From Lodderomyces elongisporus (lineage: Eukaryota; Ascomycota; Pichiomycetes; Serinales; Debaryomycetaceae), in contig NC_083676.1 of assembly GCF_030384665.1 (NCBI RefSeq), positions 496,001 through 560,000 of the forward strand: a DNA stretch of 64,000 bases. The letters run 5' to 3'. Below the pieces are notes generated by a model. It was not told the origin of the DNA. It saw nothing but the letters and a program-made list of their open reading frames with translations, and made no database searches. Positions 20,189 to 29,341 of the stretch are shown here, piece by piece (the stretch's first letter is position 1; the number at the start of each line of letters is the position of its first letter). Both the position numbers and the translations under genes were made by a program.

Positions 20189-21202
20189 GAGCCAATTGGA
20201 AAAATGGTCAAACCAATTACAATAAATTGACCAAAGCAAAACAAACAAAAAAAAAAAATTGTAAAAACGTAAAGGGATTTGCGTAATACATCGGCAAGAA
20301 CTTCACTTAAATTTTTTCAGTCCAATTCTAAATGAACTGCGTCAACTAGGTGTATACTAAGCATGTAGTAATAATCACAACAAAAGTCTTGGCCGTTTCT
20401 ATTTCTATTTCGTTTTCATTTCCGCTTTCTTCTTTTGTGATGACAAATATGGTCTAGTTCACCAATCAATGAATAGCTCAATCATCGTTCGTATTATTGC
20501 CAGTTGCTTTGATTTTCATTGTATTTTAATATTAATTCTGGCTAAGATGACAAAAACATATGGGGATCAATCAGCCTCCTATGGCAAACTCGTGTACTTC
20601 TCTTCTTAATCTTTTTCTTTTTCTTTTTTTAAAAAAAAGAAACAGGAAGCCTCAATCGTAAATAGCTGCTGTTGGCTCTAAGTGCATTGTTGTTGCTGCC
20701 ATTTTTTAGCTCTTTATGTTGGCAAAGGGGTTTGTTTCTTATTGTGATGGTGATCAGACTTGTCTTTCTGATTCTTAATGCTCCTCTTAAATCTTTGGTG
20801 TGAAGTTTTTTTTTTTTCCTTTGTTCATTCCACTAATTTGTGGTTTCGTTACGCAAAACCATTTTCAATTTCAATTTCTTCATAACTGCTTGAGGGTGTG
20901 GGCGCAAAAGCAAAAGCAAAAGCATAGGCAACAACAACAACAAAGAAGAAGAAGAAGCGGAACATGCTTTATTTCCTTAGATACATACACCACTTTGCAT
21001 ACAGTGTTTTTTTAGTGAAAAAATTCCCAATATTAATTGGTGTTTTATTACTACTGGTATCGGTCGCAGGAACAGAGCTTAAGCTGGAGAAATGGAGGTT
21101 ACGCAGCATCGCCTTTTGTTGCTTCTGAATATAAATTTTAATATGCGCTTTAGTCTGTTGAAAATTTAAAGAGTGGGGGATCCACTGCAGTGATGGTGGT
21201 TG

Positions 21203-21232
21203 CAACCAATCAAACCAATTGCCGAAGATGGA
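21203..21232. promoter_or_regulatory. Distal CCAAT block shared with FRE copy 3
   Basis: CAACCAATCAA..CAATTGCCGA..TGG, matched at 27125-27153 in the 5' region of copy 3 at 21 of the first 23 positions. AAATTAGAAA follows both, at roughly similar spacing. It lies 1.9 kb upstream of copy 2. Contains CCAATCA. Confidence 0.5.
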
Positions 21233-22268
21233 CTTTTACCTTGACATAAATTAGTTGATTTTGAAATTAGAAATTGGTGGAATATGATTTACGAGCTTCA
21301 AGTACTCTTTTTTTTTTTTTTTTTTTTTTTTTGATTTTCCCACCATTTCATTTCAATTAAGAAACAACCGTCTAAAACTCACCAAACAAACAAACAAATG
21401 AAAAAAAAAAAATACAAATTACAAATTATAGATTAAACCAAAATATACAGAAGCTGAAACTTAAAATTTAAAAAGGTGGATCAGAGTACAACCCAACCCA
21501 TTCCTGCTTCCCGTCCTTCCCCCTCCTTCCACCCCTGAATCGTAAATACTTTTTTTTGTTTCTTTCTTTTTTGTCAAGAAAAAAAAAATAAAAAGAAAGA
21601 AGAAGGAAAAACGTTGACAAGGCCGATTTTATATTCACAATCTTGGATATTAGATGACACAACCAAGAAATGTTGTACGGATACTTATATCGAAAACAAA
21701 GCAGTCTTGGTTGTCTTGAACTCAGGGACTCGTATTGCCTACTCATTGAACGTGGGGAAAAACAATATAAGAACAATATCGAAGGTGGCTTTCCCAACAA
21801 CTAAGAAAGAAAGAAAAAGAAAAAAAAAAAAAAGAGAAAGACAAAGACAAAGACAAAACCACAAAAATTACTGCAAGCCGAGCGCAAATATTGCGGAGAC
21901 AAAACAAGGACGAATCATATTGTTTCTAGAACGGGATAATTGCACATGTAACAACAACAACAACAATTACAATTACAATATAAAAAAAAAAACAGAGAAT
22001 AGAAAAAGAAAATCAATGTTGATGTTTTGAGTTGAAAGCAAGCATGAAAAGTGTAACATCAACTATTTTATTTTTCATATGTATGTCCGCCCCTTCTTCT
22101 TGTGAATCTTTGTTTTTTTTAAATTCTTTTTTGGGCCTTGCTCATACTTACTTACTTACCCACCAGCGTGTTTGTCTGCCTACCTGCCTGCTTACTCCTT
22201 CGTCTGTATAAAACATCAACATTTTGTGCTTTATTTTATCTAAACAAAATTATCAAATGCAAATAAAT

Positions 22269-22331
22269 ACACAATACACAATACACAATACACAATACAC
22301 AATACACAATACACAATACACAATACACAAT
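22269..22331. repeat. ACACAAT heptamer minisatellite, 9 units
   Basis: Nine perfect head-to-tail copies of ACACAAT in the gene-free region upstream of FRE copy 2. Not seen elsewhere in the window. Function unknown; its period is not a multiple of three. Confidence 0.95.
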
Positions 22332-22515
22332 AAATAATCAACAATTAGTACTAAACAATAGACAATAGTCAATAGACAATAAAGACTTCCACTAAAGAGT
22401 TTAATAAGGATCTACACTTTTAATACATTTAGGTTTTGAGCATTGTGCCTATACAAACTTACTTGTTGTACTGTCATCTGATGTTTTTTTTAACTCAACA
22501 AAGTTTTGGTAGTGG

Positions 22516-22549
22516 TAATTAATTGTTATCAGATTGATCAGCGGAGATA
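22516..22549 (-). promoter_or_regulatory. Paired GATA module 2, FRE copy 2 5' region
   Basis: TAATTAATT (22516-22524), TTATCAGAT (22526-22534) and GGAGATA (22543-22549), the same order and orientation as module 1, with both followed by TGATC/CAATC-like bases. About 3.2 kb upstream of copy 2. Confidence 0.5.
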
Positions 22550-22993
22550 GCAGACAGAGAAGTCAAATAACACAAAAAAGAGTTAATTATCAACCATTTC
22601 GGTTATACGGCAAAATTTTCAACTCGTGAATATTTTTTTTTTCTTTTTTTTTTTCTTCTTGCTTCTATTTTTATAAATATCTATGAAGTACATGAAAAAC
22701 AGAGGAAGAGAAGGAGGAAAGAAACAAAGAACGAAACTAAACCAAGTTTCATTTACTCTTTTAATATGAATTAGATACAAAAGAATCTGCTTCTTTATTT
22801 CTTTCTTTCTTTCGTGCCGTAGCTACCAAAGATGAAAATAATCAACCTATTGAAGAGGTTTAATATGTTTTGTTTAGAGCCACTATTATTGGAAGTTTGC
22901 CTTTATACCTTTTTTTACCTATTTTAACTTTTAATTTTGGGTTTTGATTCTTAATACAAGTGCATTAAGGCGGGGAGGTTGGTGGGAAGGGTG

Positions 22994-23007
22994 GGGGGGG
23001 GGGGGGG
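22994..23007. repeat. Poly-G tract
   Basis: An uninterrupted run of about 14 G in GTGGGGGG... context, rare in this AT-rich sequence. It is prone to length error in sequencing. Confidence 0.85.
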
Positions 23008-23128
23008 ATCGGAAGGGGCTCAAAATACTGCAAAGATATTATTGTTGAATTATCATATTAAAACAATGTAAACGTAAAATAACTTTGCCATGGTTTAAGA
23101 TACTTTTTAGTCATTCTACAAATTCAAA

Positions 23129-23271
23129 ACTTTACATCTCTATTCTCTATTATCTACAATCTTTTGTTGATATCGTTTTTCTTCTTTTTTTTTTTAACGT
23201 AGTTTGCAAAAAACAATTCTATACAAGAATGTAAACCAAGTTTTTAATAAACTTTTGAATGTCAATGCCCT
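23129..23271. repeat. FRE 3' flank repeat, copy 3
   Basis: Partner of 16904-17049; near-identical sequence past the stop codon of copy 3, starting abruptly at AACTTTACATCTC. Confidence 0.85.
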
Positions 23272-25524
23272 TTATGCCCACACTTGGATCTGCTCAAAAA
23301 AGTCCACCCTCTTTCTTTCCTTGTTGTCTACATTGTGTGCACAACAATATCTCAACTCATCAACCATTGCTGGGTGTCCACAAGTGACAAATGTAACAGA
23401 TCCATTGGATTCGTGAATCTCTTGAGGAACAATCTTCTCAAAGTCTGGTCTGCCCTCCAAAAATGTGATATGCGAAAGCTCATTCTTAATAGAATTGATG
23501 ATCAATGTAACATCCGATTTCTCGTCACTTGAAAGATCATCATGGACAACTTCCTTGACTGCCATATCTTTACCAAGGGTTTCCTGTTTTTCATTCTCAT
23601 TTTCTTCAAATGATGCGTCTGTGTTTGATTCTAACTTTAACGATCCAGAATTGATTGTTGTTGTTTTTGTTGTTGTGGTTGTTGCTGTGAACCTTTGTGA
23701 AAAGTCCTCAATGCACGTGATGACATCAGGTCTAGTCACATAAATTGTCGTTTGGATGTTTGTTTTGTTCAAATTCACCAATTCCTCGTAGAACCAAAAC
23801 AACGATCTCCACTCTCTGATGACCCAATACAACTTCAAAGATTGCTTTTCAGAATGCGTTGTATGTTTAGCAATGTCAATTATCTCTGAGTAGATACCGG
23901 GAATACCATTACCACCAGCAACAAACACTGCAGTATCAGCATACTTGGCAGGCGTTGCTTCGTCATATGGACCCTCAACAGCAACCCTGACTTTACATTG
24001 TCTACCAGGAGCAGCAACTAACATCTTGTACAAGGAGTGAGTAATACCACCTTTAACTTTCAAGTACATGGTAATGTTATCCTTGTCCTCAATACCATCA
24101 GTGAATGTAAATGGATGCGATTGCCAGAAATATGTTGGTTTAAGGAAATGAATAAATGCATGGCCACCAGGAATCGACTTCCAATAGCTTGGTTTGGGAA
24201 TCACAACCTTCAAAGTCTCATCAGCTAATAAGTATACATCAGCTTTGGGGAAACCAAAAAAGAACAAACGAAGGATACGCGCAAAACGATCAGCCACCCA
24301 GATGGCAATAGCGGGGACAACCATTTGGATATAACCCAAGTCGATAAGGTGATACCAGCATCCAAGAAGCCATACTGCAGCAAGAGCAATATGCACAAGA
24401 AGAAAGATCTCATACCAGTTGCGACGAAGAAACAAGATGGCTTGCGCAAGCATTAACCCTCCAGCAAGAGTTCCAACAATACCCCAATAAAAGTAAGGTT
24501 CAGCTGCTCTAGAAGCAAATTGATCAGCAAGTAAAGCAGTGTAAGCAAACGAATGAACGATAATCAAAATAACACAAACCCTTGAAACGTGTCTATGGAA
24601 GGTCATAAATGTACTATAATTCCATCTAGTAAGCCATTGCAAAAAGTTGTTTCTTCCTGCAAATAAAAAAATCAACGGCATAAACATGGTACCTGTAATA
24701 CCGGTTCTATCACCAACGTATCTCGTCTCGGCTCTGTATTTAGAATCCATAAGTGGATCATCTTCCATAGCTTCCATTTCAACTGCATTGACTATCAAGG
24801 TGACACCGTAGAACAAAACAATAATCAACGACTCAAACCTGGATGGGATAAGGAACCCAAATATTTTCAAAAATTGTTGATCTTGCGCCTTCTTTTTGCG
24901 GAAAGTTGCCGGTATAGTCACGTACTTTCTCCAGTAGTTGACGATGGGATATGTCATTTTTTTAGTGGTTCCAGGAAACAAAAATTTACCCCAGTTTATC
25001 ACTGCACCCATGACCAAAACGAGAGCCCAATATGCCAAAATTCCTGCACCGTAGTAAAGCGAGTTTTGATAATTGTTGTAAAAGTTTTTGTACGAGGTTT
25101 GAAACATGATCAGCCTGGTGTGGTTCATAATGATGGGTACATCGATAACCTTTGACCTGTTAAAATTTGGTATTTCAACAGGAGCTTTGGCATTCTCATG
25201 GTAATATTTCAAGCTGGTGTCATACCAATCATCTGCGAGAGTTACATTATAACGTTCACAAGTTTCAAAAGTAGCATGTAACATTTGTTCCGTTGGATGA
25301 CCATCAATATTAGCTTCAAGACAACCAGCAATTGAAGCAAGAAAATTGGGGTTCAAACAAGAACATGTTCTATTTGTCGGTGGACAGTAAGTGGCTTCAA
25401 ATCTCAATTGATATTGACAAGCATAAAAATATTTGTAGGGATATTCATTTTCATAATCTTTCCAAGCAACAATGGGCACTATTATTTGGAATAAAATCAC
25501 AAACAACGAGGTTGACAAATGCAT
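23272..25524 (-). CDS. Ferric/cupric reductase, FRE family, copy 3
   Basis: Same role as copies 1 and 2. Start chosen at the ATG of MHLSTSLF (750 residues), which gives a signal peptide before WKDYENEY and the same length as copy 2; an ATG 23 codons earlier is less likely. The membrane core matches copy 2, the linker (TATTTTTKTTT...) matches copy 1, and the last 65 residues match both. The heme pairs, HPFTFT, GGNGIPG and CGHP motifs are intact, but the GPYG motif is GPYD (residues 518-521; one base, plus-strand T at 23963 where the others have C). This Gly is strongly conserved in the ferredoxin-NADP reductase fold, so activity of this copy may be reduced. Confidence 0.92.
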   Translation of the reverse strand: MHLSTSLFVILFQIIVPIVAWKDYENEYPYKYFYACQYQLRFEATYCPPTNRTCSCLNPNFLASIAGCLEANIDGHPTEQMLHATFETCERYNVTLADDWYDTSLKYYHENAKAPVEIPNFNRSKVIDVPIIMNHTRLIMFQTSYKNFYNNYQNSLYYGAGILAYWALVLVMGAVINWGKFLFPGTTKKMTYPIVNYWRKYVTIPATFRKKKAQDQQFLKIFGFLIPSRFESLIIVLFYGVTLIVNAVEMEAMEDDPLMDSKYRAETRYVGDRTGITGTMFMPLIFLFAGRNNFLQWLTRWNYSTFMTFHRHVSRVCVILIIVHSFAYTALLADQFASRAAEPYFYWGIVGTLAGGLMLAQAILFLRRNWYEIFLLVHIALAAVWLLGCWYHLIDLGYIQMVVPAIAIWVADRFARILRLFFFGFPKADVYLLADETLKVVIPKPSYWKSIPGGHAFIHFLKPTYFWQSHPFTFTDGIEDKDNITMYLKVKGGITHSLYKMLVAAPGRQCKVRVAVEGPYDEATPAKYADTAVFVAGGNGIPGIYSEIIDIAKHTTHSEKQSLKLYWVIREWRSLFWFYEELVNLNKTNIQTTIYVTRPDVITCIEDFSQRFTATTTTTKTTTINSGSLKLESNTDASFEENENEKQETLGKDMAVKEVVHDDLSSDEKSDVTLIINSIKNELSHITFLEGRPDFEKIVPQEIHESNGSVTFVTCGHPAMVDELRYCCAHNVDNKERKRVDFFEQIQVWA

Positions 25525-25675
25525 CGTTATACTTGGTATTATATCTTTGGTCGCTGCAAAAAACACAAATGACAAAATAATAATATAATTCACAGCAGTA
25601 GTAAAAAATGTACAGTCCTAAAATTGTTTTCCTTTTTCCTAATTTTGATGATATCGATAAGGGAAATTGTTCTCA

Positions 25676-25682
25676 TTATATA
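25676..25682 (-). promoter_or_regulatory. TATA box of FRE copy 3
   Basis: TATATAA on the minus strand within CATTATATA, 152-158 bp before the chosen ATG. Confidence 0.65.
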
Positions 25683-25806
25683 CTATCATCTCTGGTCATG
25701 AATCTCGCATTTAATAAAAGGAAATATTATGGAATAAAAAGCTAGGTTTCTCATTTCAACTTAGAAATCAAATTCAAGGTAATTCAGAAATATCAGAGTC
25801 CCGTCT

Positions 25807-25813
25807 ATTGGTT
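25807..25813 (-). promoter_or_regulatory. CCAAT box before FRE copy 3
   Basis: AACCAAT on the minus strand, 283 bp before the ATG, in a context similar to that of copy 2. Confidence 0.4.
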
Positions 25814-27124
25814 GAAAATGGGAAATAAAAAATTGATGAAAAGGGGGTACCGATGATTAAAGTATGAATCGTTGCATAATACAAAAAAAAAAAAGAAAAC
25901 AAAAAAGCTTGCCAAGATTTTCAATGCTAAAGTTGAATTTGCAGGTGTTTGTACTTCAAGGCAGTTGGTTAGTTCAGGAATTTTTTAATTTGAGTTCTTG
26001 CATCAAATTCACTTTTATTTCTTCCTTTGTCTTTTTTTGAATTCTTTAGATTTCTTAAGGTTTCCTTACAAGAATTTCATAAAAACGGCTGAAGGTCCTT
26101 GTGAAAGAAAGTTTGTTTAAACTCTTTTTTTTTTAGTTTTGAATATGAACAATATAGTTTTCTTTTCATTTTTTGCCAAATACAAATAGATAGATCATTA
26201 ATCCTTGTTTATTTTGAAACACACCAATGAAAAGCTTTGATTAAACAATCAAAAAGAAAAGAAAAGAAAATAGTAGAAAAAAACACAAACGAAACGAAAC
26301 GAATGCAAACCAAATGTGTGCACAAAGTATTGTTGAAGAATTTGTATTCTTGACTTGGTCTTTTCTTTACAACCCTCCACTCTCTAATTGTTTTGTTTGC
26401 GCTTAACCAAATCAATTTGATCCTTTTTTTTATTTCACATCATTGTTGCTATTCCTAGATTGTTCTTTCTTTCTCTTCTTTTTTTGTTAAGAAAATGGAT
26501 GATGAGGGATCTTATGTTTGCATTTTCGATCTCAAGTTTCTTGTTGGACTTTGTAGCATATTCAACTTTTTTCTCTTATGGGAAGTATATAGATTCATTG
26601 ACTTAAATGGACTGGCTTTCAAAAAAGCTGTATGTTAATGATTGTTGAAACATCTGTATTATGGACTCAGTTGGAACCAATACATAACTTATTGTTATTC
26701 TTTTCTTTTCCTTTGGTTGTAAATTGTAGTAGGTAAAACCTTCATAATTGTTTTAGTTTTAGTTTACTTTAGTTTTTCTTTTGTTATTGCGCAAAAAAAA
26801 ACCACATACTCATAACCTCACTAAAATATAGCATGCATAGAAACAAGATGACAAATGAATAATAAACCGGAGCAGAACACAGCAAAACAGAGCAATATGT
26901 AACGGAACGGCACTTAGGTTATATCATATAGTCGAAACCTCGTTTAAAACTGTATTTTGGTGAACAAATTTTTTGGTTTTCGTAATAACATCAATAAATT
27001 TGTGTCACTTCTACTTCTCCTCTACCTAGGAACAAAGTTCACGTACCATTACATCCATTTATTATTCAGGATTTGCAAGTACGTTTGAAAAAAAACTTTT
27101 TTGAAGGATCAATGCTGGAAGACA

Positions 27125-27153
27125 CAACCAATCAACACAATTGCCGAGACTGG
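27125..27153. promoter_or_regulatory. Distal CCAAT block shared with FRE copy 2
   Basis: Counterpart of 21203-21232, 1.6 kb upstream of copy 3; core CAACCAATCAA..CAATTGCCGA. Confidence 0.5.
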
Positions 27154-27846
27154 CACTTCATACATTTTGAAAGTATAAATATAAGTAAGTTAAAATTAGA
27201 AACATCGGTTCTCGAAAGATGGTGTTTATACTAAAAATTTCAATCCTTCAGTTGATAAAAAAGCAAGTTTAATCCTTTACTACACGATCTTTGTCTGTTT
27301 TCTCGTGGGTGTAAGAAGATGTAAGCTTGGGGGAGGTTAAAGACAATTTTTTTTTAAGAAAATAAAACAGATTATTAATTACAACAATAATAAAGTGTCA
27401 ATAAAGACAAAGATGAAAACTAAAAAAGAAAAAAAAAGAAAAGAAACGAAATGTAAAACAGAACAGGAGAATAATAGAGCATTATGGAAACACGATAATA
27501 CTAAATATTTTGGAAGAATGAATGGAGCAGAGCTTCGAGCGTGTGGAAAGTCGTAATGTTACCTTAAATTGGAGTTTGAATAGTTTTAAAGCCAATGAAA
27601 GCATTTATTCTTACTCTTTACTTTTACTCTTTATTATTGTACTCAATTAATTGTTCTCAAAATTGTTGTTTTTGCCCTCTTTATCATCCTTCTTCTGATT
27701 TTTATGTTTAAATTTATTGTCGAATTAAACCTTTTCACTTTGCACCGATTTTAGACCATTTCAAAATTTGAACAAAATCTACTTCTTTAGTCGAAAAGTT
27801 TGTGAGTGAATTTCTATTAGCAGATGTAACATCTTGTAATATCTTT

Positions 27847-27907
27847 ATTAATTATAGGTTTATCAGATTAATCAAATTGTTGATGAAAATTTCTCTTATT
27901 GGAGATA
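27847..27907 (-). promoter_or_regulatory. Paired GATA module 3, FRE copy 3 5' region
   Basis: TTATTAATTATA (27846-27856), TTATCAGAT (27860-27868) and, after a longer spacer, GGAGATA (27901-27907) followed by another TATCAGA. Same orientation as modules 1 and 2. About 2.3 kb upstream of copy 3. Confidence 0.45.
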
Positions 27908-29341
27908 TCAGAAAAAAGAAAAAGACACAAAGTAGAATAGGATATTAACCATGAGCTTCTTATATCGTTTCTTGCCAAACCAGTTCTTTGGTTATTTTTT
28001 TTTCAATTAATTAGCACAAAACATCTGGTAATAACTTCCGAAAGATTGGTTTCAATATTATAAAAAGCTCATAACGTGTTTCCGCCTTAGTTCATGCAAA
28101 TTAAAGATACTTTCACTGTCAAGTAAATAACAAGTTAGTATCTTTGACTTTCTATTTGTTTTTTTTTTTACACATTCTGTTGGTGGGCTTTCTTTTACGA
28201 AAATGCCATTTTTATTTTTACAATGGAACTAAAGAAACAAAGCCTTTGAAGATTAGCAATTCTCACTCCTTACTTTTTAAAAATCAATTTGCCAACTAGC
28301 TTGAGAAAGAATAAAAGTAATAGCACTTCAAGCTAACACGCTTATTCTGTAAAAAAAAAAAAACTGATAATACTTGTAATTATTGTCAAAACTTTATTTT
28401 TCATGTTTTACAAGGAATTAAAAATGTCAAAATTGAAAAAAAAAAGAAAAAGAAAAAAGTAAAGAGAAAAGCAAAAGCAAAAGCAAAAGCAAGTATTGGA
28501 CATGAAATTATATATAGTAAAGTAGCATGAGAGTATAACTACAAAGTTAACCAATCAAAGAACAACTTTTTTCAATAATTCAAAGACCATTAGTACAAAT
28601 TCGGCTACTGAAAAAGCTCTTATTTTTTTCAAAGTAACGTACTTTCACCTCTTTTGTAAATAACAAGTAGACTATTCTCAATAATGATAGGCAAAAAAAA
28701 AAAAAAAGAAAATAGCTGTACTTCTATCATTGTATTTAAATATATACGTACGTTGATAGAAAAAGTCTCAAGTCTATTCATACATCTTACATCAAGGTAG
28801 CTTTCCCCTCTATCTTTCCACGTACTCTACCTCAAACCCACTTCCTCCTCCGCGCCCCCTTTAATTATGAAACCAAGTTTAACTTACAAAATTGACTTCC
28901 AGTAGTCAATCTGGTTAATACAATTCGGCCAAAAAAAGAGCACTTATTACGAGCAAAATAGTCGTGAATAAAATGTTGCAATAGTAAAGTCTTTTCAAGA
29001 AGGATTGGTTCTTCAACTTTTATTTTTTTCGCAGCCAAGGTAACAAGAAAGAAAAAGAAAAGGCATATGGACATTTGTGCGGCTCATTCCAGATTTGGAA
29101 AAGTGTTGAAGAAATGCGACGACAAGTGATCTCCACATATTCACTCATAAAGACTCAAAAAAGACTCAAAAAAGAATTAAAACTATCTCTACTCAATAAC
29201 CGTACCAAGCCATTACGTTTCAGGCTCTTGTGAAAACCTATACATCATAACTATCACTATAAAATCACCAGTAAGGTTAAATCTTTAATTGGTTAACAAA
29301 ATTAAATACATATACGGTTCGTCCTTTTTTCCATATGATTA

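Larger units (their letters stand above)
19303..23271. other. 4.0-kb gene-free 5' region of FRE copy 2
   Basis: No gene recognised; all frames here are short or low complexity. Holds a TATA box (19463-19469), a CCAAT box (19666-19672), a proximal block shared with copy 3 (19691-19752), a distal CCAAT block shared with copy 3 (21203-21232), a paired-GATA module (22516-22549), an ACACAAT minisatellite (22269-22331), a run of about 14 G (22994-23007), and the 3' flank of copy 3 from 23129. Such length is unusual for a yeast promoter. Confidence 0.55.
25525..29341. other. 3.8-kb gene-free 5' region of FRE copy 3
   Basis: No gene recognised. Holds a TATA box (25676-25682), a CCAAT box (25807-25813), a proximal block shared with copy 2 (25872-25937), a distal CCAAT block (27125-27153), and a paired-GATA module (27847-27907). 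The right end is the 5' region of the divergent plus-strand gene at 29342, including two AAAAAGACTCA units (29148-29170). A/T tracts throughout; no tRNA seen. Confidence 0.55.

Noticed and set aside
21614..22030. 138-residue plus-strand frame between FRE copies
   Set aside because: Lys/Arg/Asn-rich simple sequence, no motif, no codon pattern of a gene.
12687..25524. Three FRE copies as one assembly duplication artefact
   Set aside because: N-terminal regions, membrane core of copy 1, linker of copy 2 and all 5' regions differ clearly, so the copies are real loci, though the exact conversion edges should be confirmed with long reads.
25525..25593. N-terminal extension of FRE copy 3 (23 residues)
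   Set aside because: The internal ATG gives a clean signal peptide and the same length as copy 2. Extension cannot be excluded but is less likely.
19303..29341. tRNA genes or LTR elements in the gene deserts
   Set aside because: Looked for B-box-like GGTTCGAATCC or its complement and for LTR-like ends by eye; none convincing. A covariance-model scan would settle it.
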